Shown piece by piece: positions 10,702 to 21,445 of a DNA stretch of 64,000 nt. Numbering within the stretch: the stretch's first letter is position 1; every line of letters starts with the position of its first letter. Below the pieces are notes generated by a model, which worked only from the letters and a program-made list of their open reading frames with translations, was not told the origin of the DNA and did not search any database. The stretch covers positions 49,489 through 113,488 of the forward strand of contig NZ_JAAXOQ010000013.1 in NCBI RefSeq assembly GCF_012396015.1, read 5' to 3'. This DNA is from Tsukamurella spumae (lineage in GTDB: Bacteria > Actinomycetota > Actinomycetes > Mycobacteriales > Mycobacteriaceae). A program made the position numbers and the translations under genes.

Positions 10702-11961
10702 CTAGTGAGTGTCCGACACCCCGGGTACGCCGGACACCTCGTCCGGGGTGTGCTCGAGCACGCCGCGCCGGAGCTCCTTCCCCGACGGGATGTCGACGGC
10801 GACGATCGCCCTCGTGGCGGGTTCGGTGACATACGCGGTCGAGCCCAGGGTGAACACCGCGGGCCGCGGCTCCTGCCAGTTCGCGTCCTCGATCCAGGGC
10901 TCGGTCACGCGTACCTCGCGCGCCACCGATCCCGTCTCCGGGTCGAGTACCCGCAGGACGCCGTCCGTCCCGAGCACCAGCGCCTCGCCGAACTGCCCCC
11001 GCGCGAGGGAGCGGAAGCTGTAGGAGGCGGGCAGGTCGACGAGCTTCACCGCACCGGTGCGGGTGTCGATGAGACTGACCCGGGTGGGCCGCTCGGGCTT
11101 CGCGGCCTTGTCCACCTTGTAGTCGCCGAGGACGACGGCGTGCGCCTCGGTCGCGGCCACATTGCCGGTGCGCGCGTAGCCGGGCGTGGGCGCCGCGGTC
11201 TTGACGATGTCATTACCGCGCACCACGAGAACGCCGTCCTCGCAACCGAAGAGCACGACGCCGCCCTCGGCGGCGCCCTCTCCGTGCACGCCCGGGCACT
11301 GTTCGTTGCGCGCGATCTCCTTCCGGTCCTTGTCGAGGATCGCGACGCCGGTACGGGTCTTCTCATCACCGAGGGTGATCAGCATCGAGCCGTCCGCACG
11401 CTCCACGGCGACCCCGTGGTGGGGCTTCGGCGCCGTGTAGGTCGCACGGGGCGCATTGGGGTCGGCAACCGCGCCGGACGGGAAGGAGGTCACCGCGCCC
11501 GTGCCGTCCGCGAACAACACGGTTCGGCCGTCGTGCCGAACCACGTGGCCCGGCTCCGGCGCCGCCACCCGGATGTCCGTGCGACGGGGCGCGGAGGTGT
11601 AGAAGTGCTGATGGTCGCCGTGCGGGGCGGACCACGTGCCGAGGTCGAGGAGCCGGAATCCCGTTCCCTCGGAGAGGAACACGTGCCGTCCGTCGCCGGC
11701 GGGGTTCACCCGGAGATAGCCCTCGCCGGGCAGGTCGGCGACCTTCTGCAGCGTCGTGGCGTCCACGACCTGCACGCCGCCGTCGTAGGTCACGGCGAGC
11801 CGCGGCGCGGCGCGGCGCTGCTCGGTGGCGCCGCCGGGCGCGTCGGCGTCGGAGCCGGAGGCGGTCGTCGACGGTGCCGGATCGGGCTGGGAGGAACCGC
11901 ATCCGGCGGCCAGCAGCGCGGCGGCGAGGAGCGGGACGGCGAGCTTTCGATGCTTGGACAT
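10702..11961 (-). CDS. aztD: AztD-like zinc metallochaperone lipoprotein
   Basis: A 419-residue secreted lipoprotein: a lysine-rich N-region, a hydrophobic core and lipobox LAAGC with the acylated cysteine at 21, followed by a repetitive beta-propeller built of strands such as LRVNPAGDGRHVFLSE and VFTLGSTAYVTEPATRAIVAVD. A histidine cluster HGDHQH at 114-119 is the kind of metal site found in AztD, the periplasmic chaperone that hands zinc to the ABC importer AztABC. A Zur-box-like palindrome lies 21 bp upstream, which independently supports a zinc role. No importer genes are nearby, so a partner would be elsewhere. The assignment to AztD rather than another propeller lipoprotein is moderately sure. 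Confidence 0.72.
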   Translation of the reverse strand: MSKHRKLAVPLLAAALLAAGCGSSQPDPAPSTTASGSDADAPGGATEQRRAAPRLAVTYDGGVQVVDATTLQKVADLPGEGYLRVNPAGDGRHVFLSEGTGFRLLDLGTWSAPHGDHQHFYTSAPRRTDIRVAAPEPGHVVRHDGRTVLFADGTGAVTSFPSGAVADPNAPRATYTAPKPHHGVAVERADGSMLITLGDEKTRTGVAILDKDRKEIARNEQCPGVHGEGAAEGGVVLFGCEDGVLVVRGNDIVKTAAPTPGYARTGNVAATEAHAVVLGDYKVDKAAKPERPTRVSLIDTRTGAVKLVDLPASYSFRSLARGQFGEALVLGTDGVLRVLDPETGSVAREVRVTEPWIEDANWQEPRPAVFTLGSTAYVTEPATRAIVAVDIPSGKELRRGVLEHTPDEVSGVPGVSDTH

Positions 11962-11982
11962 GACGACATGTGTAACGACTCT

Positions 11983-11997
11983 TGAAAATCATTGTCA
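11983..11997. promoter_or_regulatory. Zur-box-like palindrome
   Basis: TGAAAATCATTGTCA is a 7-1-7 inverted repeat with one mismatch pair and matches the actinobacterial Zur consensus. It lies 21 bp upstream of the AztD-like gene on the minus strand and 57 bp upstream of the divergent xylulokinase gene. Repression by zinc-loaded Zur of the lipoprotein is the natural reading. Confidence 0.68.
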
Positions 11998-12054
11998 AAA
12001 CTCTCCATGGCGATACATGCATGCGCCGCCGGCCCGTCTGCGATGATCGCGACC

Positions 12055-13470
12055 ATGACACTCGTCGCCGGTATCGATTCGTCCACGCAGTCCTGCAAGG
12101 TCGTGGTGTGCGACGCGGACTCGGGCGAGGTCGTCCGTTCGGGCTCCGCCCCGCACCCGCCTGGTACGGAGGTCGCGCCCTCGGCGTGGCTGGACGCGCT
12201 CGCAGTCGCCACCCGCGCCGCGGGCGGGCTCGACGACGTGGCCGCGGCCTCGGTCGGCGCCCAGCAGCACGGCATGGTGTGCCTCGACCGGGACGGCTCC
12301 GTGGTGCGGGACGCCCTGCTGTGGAACGACACCCGCTCCGCCGGTGCCGCCGATCGGCTCGTCGCCGAGTTCGGCGGCCCGCAGCGGTGGGCGGACGCCG
12401 TGGGCGTCGTCCCGGTGGCCGCGTTCACGGCCGCGAAGCTGCGTTGGCTGGCGGACGCCGAACCGGCGCACGCGGACGCGACCGCGGCCGTCTGCCTCCC
12501 CCATGACTGGCTCACTTCACAGCTGGGCGGCGGCGGGCTCGACGGGCTCGTCACGGACCGTTCCGACGCGTCCGGCACCGGCTACTTCAGCGCCGCGACC
12601 GGCGAGTACCGCACGGACATCCTCGAACTCGCGTTCCGCGGGCGGCGGCCCGCACTCCCCCGCGTCCTCGGCCCGGCGGAGTCCGTGCCGGTCACCACCG
12701 CCGACGGTCCGCTGCGCCCCGGCACACTCCTCGGCGCGGGCGCCGGCGACAACGCGGGTGCCGCACTCGGCCTGGATGCGCGGCCCGGCGACGGCATCGT
12801 CTCCCTGGGGACCTCCGGTGTCGTGAGCGCGGTGACGACGACGGCGCCGCGCGACCCGTCGGGCATCGTGGCCGGATTCGCCGATGCCACAGGGCATCAG
12901 CTACCGCTCGTCTGCACCCTCAACGGCGCTCCCGTGCTCGCGGCGACCGCTCGGATGCTGGGCGTCGACCTCGGTGAGTTCGCTCGGCTCGCGCTGGCCG
13001 CACCCGCCGGCGCGGAGGGGCTGGTCCTCGTGCCCTTCTTCGCCGGGGAACGCTCACCGAACCTCCCGAACGCCACGGGATCACTGCAGGGCGTCACCGG
13101 GTCGAACCTCACTCGGGAGAACATCGCCCGCGCCGCCGTGGAGGGGCTGCTGTGCTCGCTCCGGTTCTGCCTGGACGCGATCACCGCGCAGGGCACCACC
13201 GTCGAGCGGATCCTCGTCGTCGGCGGCGGTGGACGCTCGGACGCGGTCCGGGAGATCGCGCCCGCGGTGTTCGGGCGCACCGTCGACTTCCCCGAGGACG
13301 GCGAGTACGTGGCCCGGGGCGCTGCCCGACAGGCGGCGTGGGCGCTGCGACCCGACGGCCCCGCCCCGGCCTGGACGCGCCCGAGCGCCCGGACCTTCAC
13401 GGCGGCGGCGACGCCCGAGGTCTACGCCCGGTTCCGGGAGGCCGCCGAGCTGGTACTCGAGCGCCCGTGA
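12055..13470 (+). CDS. xylB: xylulokinase, FGGY family
   Basis: A 471-residue carbohydrate kinase of the FGGY family. It opens with the phosphate-binding loop [15 protein letters not shown], contains [12 protein letters not shown] and [14 protein letters not shown] (sugar site), and has the C-terminal ATPase motif [16 protein letters not shown]. The QQHGM signature is specific to xylulokinases, which make D-xylulose 5-phosphate for the pentose phosphate pathway. It is convergent with a polyol dehydrogenase pair (4 bp between stops), so it belongs to the polyol locus but to a separate transcript. The start ATG at 12055 has no clear ribosome site. Confidence 0.9.
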   Translation: MTLVAGIDSSTQSCKVVVCDADSGEVVRSGSAPHPPGTEVAPSAWLDALAVATRAAGGLDDVAAASVGAQQHGMVCLDRDGSVVRDALLWNDTRSAGAADRLVAEFGGPQRWADAVGVVPVAAFTAAKLRWLADAEPAHADATAAVCLPHDWLTSQLGGGGLDGLVTDRSDASGTGYFSAATGEYRTDILELAFRGRRPALPRVLGPAESVPVTTADGPLRPGTLLGAGAGDNAGAALGLDARPGDGIVSLGTSGVVSAVTTTAPRDPSGIVAGFADATGHQLPLVCTLNGAPVLAATARMLGVDLGEFARLALAAPAGAEGLVLVPFFAGERSPNLPNATGSLQGVTGSNLTRENIARAAVEGLLCSLRFCLDAITAQGTTVERILVVGGGGRSDAVREIAPAVFGRTVDFPEDGEYVARGAARQAAWALRPDGPAPAWTRPSARTFTAAATPEVYARFREAAELVLERP

Positions 13471-13474
13471 GTCA

Positions 13475-14956
13475 TCACCCCAGCAGCTCGCGCAGCGTCG
13501 CGCGAGCTCCCCGCTCCCGCAACGAGACCAGCGCGGCGAGGTAGGGCCGGGTGAACCCCGGCCGGTCCGCGAGGTCGCCGAACAGGTCGGGCACCGCCAC
13601 GAAGGCGAGCGGCTCGGTCCGCGAGCGCTCGGCGCGCTCGGCGAGGACCTCCGCCGCCCGGTCGGCCGGCACGATCGGGGCGCCGGTGTCGTCGACGCCC
13701 TCGCAGCCGCGGGTCCATGCCGCCACGACCGCGGCGGCCAGCGGCGCGGAGCCACCGTCGTCGAGTCGCGAGGCGATCACGGGCACCAGCCATTTCGGAA
13801 TCCGATCGGAGGCGTCCTGGCACAGCCGTGCCACCGTGTCGGCGATGGCGGGATTGGAGAACCGGTCGAGCAGGGTGTCGATGTAGTCGTCCAGATCCAT
13901 GCCGGGAACGGGACGCAAGGTGGGCCGCGCCTCGTCCTGCATATACCTGCGGAGCAGCTCGCGGATGTCGGGATCGGCGGCCGCGTCGTGCACGTACTCG
14001 TACCCCAGCAGGCGTGCGAAGTGCCCCAGCGTCTGATGGCCGGCGTTGAGCAGGCGCAGCTTCATGAGCTCGTACGGAGCGACATCGTCGACCACCTGGA
14101 CACCGGCGTCCTCGAACCGCGGGCGGCCGTGACCGAAGGCGTCTTCGAGGACCCACTGGGTGTAGGGCTCCGCGACGACGGGCCACCGGTCGTCGACGCC
14201 CGTCCGGGCGGCGACCTCGCCACGCAGCGCGGCCGGCGTGGCCGGGGTGATCCGATCCACCATCGAGTTCGGGAACCGCACGTGCGCTTCGATCCAGTCC
14301 GCGAGCGCGGGGTCGGCGAGCCGCGCGAACGCCCCGAAGGTGTGGTGCGCGACGTGACCGTTGCCCTCGATGTTGTCGCAGGACATCACCGTGAACGCCG
14401 GGACTCCGCGGTCGCGGCGCCGGCGCAGCGCCTCGGTCACGTAACCGAAGACGGTGCGCGGGACCGCGCCCGGCTTGAGATCGTGTCGCACGTCCGGGTT
14501 CTCCGCGTCGAACTCGCCCGTGGTCGCCGAGAAGTTGTACCCGCCCTCGGTGATGGTGAGCGAGACGATGCGGACCTCGGGCGCGGCGAGCCGTTCGATC
14601 ACCGCTTCCGGATCGTCCGGGGCGAACAGGTACTCGATGATCGAGCCGACGACCGAGGTCTCCGCGGCACCGTCGGGGTGCTTGAGGGTGAGCGTGTAGA
14701 GCCCGTCCTGGGGCACGAGGGCGTCGCGCATCGAGGCGTCGGAGGGGCGCAGTCCGACGCCGCAGATGCCCCACCCGGCGGCACCGGGGTCGGCCCCGAG
14801 GATCCGGTCGACGTAGACGCTCTGGTGGGCCCGATGGAAGCCGCCCACGCCGAAGTGGACGATCCCCGCGCGTACGGCCGATCGGTCGTACGCGGGCACT
14901 GCGACATCGGTGATCAACGGCAACGCTTGCTGATTCAACGCGATCGGTGCGGTCAT
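13475..14956 (-). CDS. mannitol/D-arabinitol-type polyol dehydrogenase
   Basis: A 493-residue long-chain polyol dehydrogenase (mannitol 2-dehydrogenase family). The N-terminal NAD-binding stretch IVHFGVGGFHRAHQSVYVD and the catalytic region with MKLRLLNAGHQTLGH (family K-x5-N-x2-H pattern) are clear. Members oxidise mannitol to fructose, D-arabinitol to D-xylulose, or fructuronate. The nearby xylulokinase favours a ketose product entering the xylulose route, so D-arabinitol or mannitol are the best guesses. It overlaps the next dehydrogenase gene upstream by 4 nt (ATGA), so the two are translationally coupled. Confidence 0.87.
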   Translation of the reverse strand: MTAPIALNQQALPLITDVAVPAYDRSAVRAGIVHFGVGGFHRAHQSVYVDRILGADPGAAGWGICGVGLRPSDASMRDALVPQDGLYTLTLKHPDGAAETSVVGSIIEYLFAPDDPEAVIERLAAPEVRIVSLTITEGGYNFSATTGEFDAENPDVRHDLKPGAVPRTVFGYVTEALRRRRDRGVPAFTVMSCDNIEGNGHVAHHTFGAFARLADPALADWIEAHVRFPNSMVDRITPATPAALRGEVAARTGVDDRWPVVAEPYTQWVLEDAFGHGRPRFEDAGVQVVDDVAPYELMKLRLLNAGHQTLGHFARLLGYEYVHDAAADPDIRELLRRYMQDEARPTLRPVPGMDLDDYIDTLLDRFSNPAIADTVARLCQDASDRIPKWLVPVIASRLDDGGSAPLAAAVVAAWTRGCEGVDDTGAPIVPADRAAEVLAERAERSRTEPLAFVAVPDLFGDLADRPGFTRPYLAALVSLRERGARATLRELLG

Positions 14957-15993
14957 GACTGCTCCTCGGTGATGGTCTCGTCGATACGGGGGCGCGGGTG
15001 GACGACCGCCTTGATGCCGCCCGGATCACGGTCGGCGTTGAGGGCCGCCTCCGCCTGCTCGAGCGGGAACCGGCCGGTCACCATCCCGTCGAGGTCGACG
15101 CGCCCCTCGGCGGCGAGCGCGATGGCGGTGGGCCAGGTGTTGGCGTACCGGAAGACGCCGGTGAGCACCAACTCTCGGGACTGGATGAGCGAGACGGGTA
15201 GTTCGAGGTCGTCGGCGCCCATCCCCACGAGCACGACCCGCCCGCCGGGCCGCACGGCGCGGATGCCGGACCGGATCGCGGGCGGCGCCCCCGACGCGTC
15301 GACGAAGGCGTCGAAGCCGTCCCCGACGGTGTCGGGTCCGAGGCCGGGGTCGACGGCGCGGGTGGCACCGAAACGCTCTGCGGCGCGGCGCCGCCCGGGA
15401 TCGGGGTCGGTCACGACGATCCGCGTGACCCCGGACGCCCGCGCCACCTGCGCGCACAGCAGGCCGATCGGGCCGGCGCCGGCGATCAGAACCGAGCCGC
15501 CGAGACCGACCGCCGCCTTGCGCAGGGCGGCGATCCCCACCGAGAGCGGCTCGAACAGGGCGGCCGCCTCGTCGGACACCGTATCCGGGACCGCGTGCGC
15601 GAAGGCCGACCCGATGGTCACGTAGTCGGCCAGGGCACCGTCGACGGGCGGGGTGGCGTAGAACCGCATGGCCGGGCAGAGGTTGTATTCGCCGCGGAGG
15701 GACTCCGCGCTGTACGGATCCGGGCGCTGGGGCTCGATGGACACCCGCTGGCCGATCCGCTCGGCGGGCACTCCCTCGCCGACCGCGACGATCCGGCCCG
15801 ATGCCTCGTGCCCGAGGACCAGCGGCGCGGTCACCTCGAACGCGCCGATCCGTCCGTGGCGCAGGTAGTGGGTATCGGATCCGCAGACGCCGACCGCCGC
15901 CACCTCGATCAGCACATCACCGGGATCGGGCTCCGGAACGGGCCTGGTCTCGAGGGCGATCCGGCCCCCGGGGTGCAGCACGCTCACACGCAT
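14953..15993 (-). CDS. zinc-dependent sorbitol/xylitol-type dehydrogenase
   Basis: A 346-residue medium-chain dehydrogenase. Catalytic zinc ligands are C37 (GVCGSDTHYLRHG) and H62-E63 (LGHEASG). The structural-zinc cysteine quartet of alcohol dehydrogenases is missing, as in sorbitol dehydrogenases. The Rossmann motif GAGPIGLLCAQVARASG follows at about 160. It should oxidise a polyol such as sorbitol or xylitol to a 2-ketose with NAD. I start at the ATG at 15993, which gives the usual family N-terminus; a GTG at 16020 adds nine residues. It heads the two-gene dehydrogenase operon and is divergent from the SorC regulator across a palindromic operator. Confidence 0.85.
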   Translation of the reverse strand: MRVSVLHPGGRIALETRPVPEPDPGDVLIEVAAVGVCGSDTHYLRHGRIGAFEVTAPLVLGHEASGRIVAVGEGVPAERIGQRVSIEPQRPDPYSAESLRGEYNLCPAMRFYATPPVDGALADYVTIGSAFAHAVPDTVSDEAAALFEPLSVGIAALRKAAVGLGGSVLIAGAGPIGLLCAQVARASGVTRIVVTDPDPGRRRAAERFGATRAVDPGLGPDTVGDGFDAFVDASGAPPAIRSGIRAVRPGGRVVLVGMGADDLELPVSLIQSRELVLTGVFRYANTWPTAIALAAEGRVDLDGMVTGRFPLEQAEAALNADRDPGGIKAVVHPRPRIDETITEEQS

Positions 15994-16038
15994 TTCACTC
16001 GAAACTGTTGCCTGGGTCACACCCCCGATGTTAGCGTA

Positions 16039-16073
16039 GTGAGCACAATCACTGCTAGTAAGCATTTGCTCAC
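16039..16073. promoter_or_regulatory. probable SorC-family operator
   Basis: An outer inverted repeat GTGAGCAC (16039-16046) / TTGCTCAC (16066-16073) encloses an inner one, TGCT-AGTA-AGCA (16053-16064). It lies between the divergent dehydrogenase and sorC-type genes. The long two-site layout suits a tetrameric SorC/CggR regulator that would control both transcripts. Confidence 0.55.
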
Positions 16074-16092
16074 GAGACCGATGGAGCATCGC

Positions 16093-17076
16093 GTGCCATC
16101 ACCGCAACGCACCCCGGCAGAGCCCGGCCACGATGTGCGCCTGCTCGTCCGAGCGGCCACCATGTACCACCTCGAGGGCCTCACCCAGGCGCAGATCGCC
16201 GAGCGCCTCGGCGTCTCCCGCCCCACGGCCGGGCGTCTCGTCGCCCGTGCCCGCGCGCAGGGGCTCGTCACCGTCAGCGTCGCCGCGCCGCCGCACCTCG
16301 CCGGCTCCATCCACCCGGATCTGGAGCGTGACCTGGAGACGGCCTTCGGCCTCACCGAGGCACTCGTCATCGCCGAGGACGCCGACGGAACCCCCTCGGG
16401 CGACGCCGCTCTCGGACGGGCGGGCGCATCCGTCCTCGCGCGACGGCTCCAGGCCGCTGATACCTTCGGCTTCACCTGGGGCCCCGAGCAGGTGGCGGTC
16501 GCCGACGCGCTGGGCGGCGGTGCGACGTGCGCCCGCGTCGTGCAGATGGACGGGTCGATGACCTCCGTCGAGTACCACACCGGGGTCGATCACGCGCTGG
16601 GCCGTTTCTCCGAGCGGCTGGCCGCGCGGCCCGTCCGGCTGGTCGCCCCGCTGTTCGCGGACCCCGACACCGTGCGGGCGCTCGAGCGCGATTCGATCGT
16701 CTCCCAGGCCCTGGAGGCCGCACGCACGGCCCAGGTGATGCTGTTCGGCGTCGGCTCCGTCTCCACGTCGACCACCCTTTTCGAGGGCGCGTACATCGAC
16801 ATCGAGGTCCTCGGCGAGCTCCGCGACCTCGGCGCCGTCGGAGAGATCGGGGGACGGTTCTACGCCGCCGACGGCACCCCCGTCGCCTCGTCCCTCGTCG
16901 ACCGCACCGTCTCGGTCCCCTTGGACGACGTCCGACGGTGCCCCACAGCGATTCTCACCTCCGGCGGGGAGCACCGCCGGGAATCGATCCTGGGCGCCCT
17001 GCGCGGCGGCTTCGCGACCTCCCTGGTCACGGACCGCACCACCGCGCAGTGGCTGCTCGCCGAACAGAAGGGATGA
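16093..17076 (+). CDS. SorC/DeoR-type sugar-binding transcriptional regulator
   Basis: A 327-residue SorC-family regulator. The N-terminal helix-turn-helix is LTQAQIAERLGVSRPTAGRLVARA (about residues 30-55); the remainder is the SorC effector domain, with GVGSVSTSTTLF and the closing AILTSGGEHRRESILGALRGG typical of phosphosugar binding. I chose the GTG at 16093, preceded by GGAG with a 6-nt gap; an ATG at 16081 is also possible. It ends overlapping the ABC solute-binding gene (ATGA), so regulator and transporter form one operon. It probably senses a polyol-derived sugar phosphate and induces the locus. Confidence 0.88.
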   Translation: MPSPQRTPAEPGHDVRLLVRAATMYHLEGLTQAQIAERLGVSRPTAGRLVARARAQGLVTVSVAAPPHLAGSIHPDLERDLETAFGLTEALVIAEDADGTPSGDAALGRAGASVLARRLQAADTFGFTWGPEQVAVADALGGGATCARVVQMDGSMTSVEYHTGVDHALGRFSERLAARPVRLVAPLFADPDTVRALERDSIVSQALEAARTAQVMLFGVGSVSTSTTLFEGAYIDIEVLGELRDLGAVGEIGGRFYAADGTPVASSLVDRTVSVPLDDVRRCPTAILTSGGEHRRESILGALRGGFATSLVTDRTTAQWLLAEQKG

Positions 17077-18458
17077 CCGTGATCAGTAGATCCGTACGGT
17101 GCCGCGCAGCGGCCGCGGGCGGTCTCGCCGCCGTGACGACGCTCCTCGCCGGGTGCGCGGGGGCGGGTGTGTTCACCGACGGGGGCTCCTCCGCGGTGAC
17201 CGTCGCCATGGTGTCGAACTCGCAGATGACGGACGCGGTGGGCCTCGCCCCCGAGTTCGAGCGCGCGAATCCGGGGGTGCGGCTCAAGTTCGTCACGCTC
17301 TCCGAGAACGAGGCGCGGGCCAAGATCACCGCGTCGGTCTCCACCGGCGGCGGCGAGTTCGACGTCGTGATGATCAGCAACTACGAGACGCGGATGTGGG
17401 CCCAGAACGGATGGCTCACCGACCTTTCCGCGTACATGGATCGCGACCCCTCCTACGACCCGGGCGACTTCATCCCGACCCTGCGCGAAGCCCTCTCGTA
17501 CCAGGGCCGGATGTACTCCGTTCCGTTCTACGGCGAGTCCTCGTTCCTGATGTACAACAAGCAGATGTTCGCCAAGGCAGGCATCACGCTGCCCGCCGAG
17601 CCCACGTGGCCCGAGGTCGCCGACGCGGCGCGCAAGCTGCACTCGCGCGACGTGGCGGGGATCTGCCTGCGCGGCAAGCCGGGCTGGGGAGAGGTGCTCG
17701 CTCCGCTGAACACCGTCATCAACGCCTTCGGCGGGCGGTGGTTCGACGAGCAGTGGCGTCCGCAGTTCGACTCCCCCGAGGTACGCGCCGCGGTGAAGTT
17801 CTACGTCGACACGGTGCGCGACTACGGCGAGGCCGGCGCAGCGTCCACGGGCTTCCAGGAATGCGGAAACCTGTTGGCGCAGGGCCAGGCCGCGATGTGG
17901 TACGACTCCACCGCCGCCGTCTCCTCGCTCGAGAGTCCGGAGACCTCCAAGATCGCCGGCCAGGTCGGATACGTCGCGGCACCGAAGATGGCGAAGTCCG
18001 GCAACGGCTGGCTCTACACCTGGTCCCTGGGGATCCCCGCCAAGAGCAAGCGGGCATCGGACGCCTGGAAGTTCGTGTCCTGGATGACGAGCAAGCAGTA
18101 CATCGCCGGCGTCGCCGACAAGCTGGGGCCGAGCAGGGTACCGCCGGGTAGCCGGCTCTCGACCTACGAGCTGCCCGCCTACAAGGATCTCTCGGCAACC
18201 TTCGCCAAGCAGACCCTGGACTCGATGCTCGCGGCGGACCAGGCGAAGCCCACCCTCGAACCGGTGCCCTACACCGGCATCCAGTTCCTGGCGATCCCCG
18301 AGTTCCAGGACCTGGGCACCCGCGTCAGCCAGCAGATCAGCGCCGCCATCGCCGGCCAGATCTCGGTCGACGACGCACTGGCCCAGTCGCAGAAGTACGC
18401 CGAAGTGGTCGGGAAGAGCTACCGCGACGGCAAGGACACGACGGGAGCGGATCGATGA
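17073..18458 (+). CDS. sugar/polyol ABC transporter solute-binding lipoprotein
   Basis: A 461-residue family-1 extracellular solute-binding protein anchored as a lipoprotein: arginine-rich start, hydrophobic stretch, and lipobox LLAGC with C28. The fold markers are the NPGVRLKF strand, FDVVMISNYETRMWAQNGWL, and VPFYGESSFLMYNKQMFAKAGI. The overall pattern resembles SmoE, the sorbitol/mannitol binding protein, which fits the two dehydrogenases next door. The ATG overlaps the regulator stop, and its own stop overlaps the first permease start by 4 nt. Confidence 0.9.
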   Translation: MTVISRSVRCRAAAAGGLAAVTTLLAGCAGAGVFTDGGSSAVTVAMVSNSQMTDAVGLAPEFERANPGVRLKFVTLSENEARAKITASVSTGGGEFDVVMISNYETRMWAQNGWLTDLSAYMDRDPSYDPGDFIPTLREALSYQGRMYSVPFYGESSFLMYNKQMFAKAGITLPAEPTWPEVADAARKLHSRDVAGICLRGKPGWGEVLAPLNTVINAFGGRWFDEQWRPQFDSPEVRAAVKFYVDTVRDYGEAGAASTGFQECGNLLAQGQAAMWYDSTAAVSSLESPETSKIAGQVGYVAAPKMAKSGNGWLYTWSLGIPAKSKRASDAWKFVSWMTSKQYIAGVADKLGPSRVPPGSRLSTYELPAYKDLSATFAKQTLDSMLAADQAKPTLEPVPYTGIQFLAIPEFQDLGTRVSQQISAAIAGQISVDDALAQSQKYAEVVGKSYRDGKDTTGADR

Positions 18459-19396
18459 CCACGACCACCACACCGACGAACGCGCCGCCCGCGCTGCGCT
18501 CCAAGCGCGATCGGATCAGCCGCGCCGAGGCGTGGCGCCGCCGCGGGCCACTGCTGCCCGCGCTGATCTTCATGGTGATCGTCACCCAGATCCCGTTCCT
18601 GGTGACGCTCTACTACTCCACCCAATCCTGGAACCTGGTGCGGCCGGGCTCCCGGAAGTTCAACTGGCTGGGCAACTACGTCGAGGTGTTCCGGGACACC
18701 CAGTTCTGGACGGTCACCGTCAACACGGTCCTGCTCATCGTGGGCACCGTCGTGATCTCGGTGATCCTCGGACTCGTCCTGGCACTGCTGTTGGACCGGA
18801 AGTTCCTGGGGCGCGGCGTGGTCCGCACGCTGCTCATCACCCCCTTCCTGGTGACCCCGGTGGCCGCGGCACTGCTGTGGAAGACGAGCCTGCTCTCGCC
18901 CACCAACGGCCTGCTGGCGTGGGTACTGAGCCCGCTCGGCATCCACATCGACTTCCTGTCCGAGTACCCGCTGGCGTCGGTCGTCGCCGAACTCGTCTGG
19001 CAGTGGACGCCGTTCATGATGCTGCTGATCCTCGCGGGGCTGCAGTCCATGCCGCGCGATGTGCAGGAGGCCGCCCGGGTGGACGGCGCCACCAGCTTCC
19101 GGTTGTTCCGCGAGCTGACCCTGCCGCACCTGCGGCGGTTCATCGAGCTCGGCGCCGTCCTGGGCGCCATCTACCTGGTCAACACCTTCGATGCGGTGTA
19201 CATGATGACCTCGGGCGGGCCGGGCGTCGCCAGCTCCAACCTGCCCTTCTACATCTATCAGCGTGCCTTCCTCGGCTTCGACATCGGCCAGGCCGCGGCC
19301 ATGGGCGTCGTCACCGTGATCGGCACGATCGTCGTTTCGACGCTCGCGATCCGCCTGATCTTCACGAGCTTCAGCGCCGGAGAGGAAGCAGCCTGA
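18455..19396 (+). CDS. sugar/polyol ABC transporter permease (MalF-type)
   Basis: A 313-residue inner-membrane permease with about six transmembrane helices. The cytoplasmic coupling (EAA) loop is EAARVDGATSFRLFRELTLP (about 207-226), which docks onto the ATPase. The N-terminal ~35 residues are a charged cytoplasmic leader. It corresponds to SmoF/MalF and pairs with the following permease, whose start overlaps its stop (TGATG). Confidence 0.93.
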   Translation: MTTTTTPTNAPPALRSKRDRISRAEAWRRRGPLLPALIFMVIVTQIPFLVTLYYSTQSWNLVRPGSRKFNWLGNYVEVFRDTQFWTVTVNTVLLIVGTVVISVILGLVLALLLDRKFLGRGVVRTLLITPFLVTPVAAALLWKTSLLSPTNGLLAWVLSPLGIHIDFLSEYPLASVVAELVWQWTPFMMLLILAGLQSMPRDVQEAARVDGATSFRLFRELTLPHLRRFIELGAVLGAIYLVNTFDAVYMMTSGGPGVASSNLPFYIYQRAFLGFDIGQAAAMGVVTVIGTIVVSTLAIRLIFTSFSAGEEAA

Positions 19397-20235
19397 TGTC
19401 CACGACCATCGCCCCGCGCAAACGGCGGGACCCCAAGGGCGGCGCCCTCACTGCGCTCACCTGGATCATCGCCATCGGCTTCTTCTTCCCCGTCCTGTGG
19501 ATGGTGTTGACGGCCTTCAAGCAGGAGAGCGACGCCGCCACACGCCCGCCGACCGTGTTCTTCGTCCCCACACTGGACCAGTTCAAGGCGGTGTTCGACG
19601 CGGGTATCGGTGTCCCGCTGCTCAACTCGGTGTTCGCAACGGTCATCTCGACCACGCTGGTCCTGCTCCTCGGCGTGCCGGCCGCGTTCGCACTCTCGCT
19701 GCGGCCGGTCCGCAAGACGCAGGACGCCCTGTTCTTCTTCATCAGCACCAAGATGCTGCCGATCGTCGCCGCGATCATCCCGCTGTACGTCATCGTCGGG
19801 CGGATCGGGATGCTCGACAACATCTGGACGCTGGTGATCCTCTACACCGCGATGAACCTGCCGATCGCGGTGTGGATGATGCGCTCCTTCTTCCTCGAGG
19901 TGCCGAGCGAACTGCTCGAGGCCGCGGGCATGGACGGCGCCGGACTGTGGACCTCGGTCCGTGAGGTGATCCTCCCGATCATCTCCCCCGGCATCGCCGC
20001 CACCGCACTGATCTGCGTGATCTTCTCGTGGAACGAGTTCTTCTTCGCGGTGAACCTCACCGCGGTGAACGCCCAGACCATGCCGGTGGCGCTCACCGGC
20101 TTCATGTCCGGCCAGGGGCTGTTCTGGGCCAAGCTGTCCGCCGCATCGGTGCTCGCAGCGCTGCCCGTGGTCATCTGCGGCTGGATCGCCCAGAACAAGC
20201 TCGTCCGCGGCCTGTCCTTCGGCGCCATCAAATAG
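19396..20235 (+). CDS. sugar/polyol ABC transporter permease (MalG-type)
   Basis: The second permease, 279 residues, about six transmembrane helices, with the coupling loop EAAGMDGAGLWTSVREVILP. The C-terminal GLSFGAIK is the usual ending of SmoG/MalG proteins. Together with the preceding permease it forms the membrane channel. The ATPase gene begins 32 nt downstream with its own strong ribosome site. Confidence 0.93.
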   Translation: MSTTIAPRKRRDPKGGALTALTWIIAIGFFFPVLWMVLTAFKQESDAATRPPTVFFVPTLDQFKAVFDAGIGVPLLNSVFATVISTTLVLLLGVPAAFALSLRPVRKTQDALFFFISTKMLPIVAAIIPLYVIVGRIGMLDNIWTLVILYTAMNLPIAVWMMRSFFLEVPSELLEAAGMDGAGLWTSVREVILPIISPGIAATALICVIFSWNEFFFAVNLTAVNAQTMPVALTGFMSGQGLFWAKLSAASVLAALPVVICGWIAQNKLVRGLSFGAIK

Positions 20236-20267
20236 CCGCCCCGACCCGTCATCCTCAGGAGGAAACA

Positions 20268-21374
<1,107 letters not shown>

Positions 21375-21386
21375 CGGTCGGAAACG

Positions 21387-21426
21387 GGGAACGCCCCGCA
21401 TCCTCGAAAGGATGCGGGGCGTTCCC
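21387..21426. terminator. bidirectional terminator between ABC operon and rpsA
   Basis: A perfect 17-bp stem (21387-21403 with 21410-21426) around a TCGAAA loop lies between the convergent ABC operon and rpsA, 12 bp after the ATPase stop. The run of thymines is weak, as is usual for actinobacterial hairpin terminators. Confidence 0.85.
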
Positions 21427-21445
21427 AGCTTTGCGGTGAAGCGGA

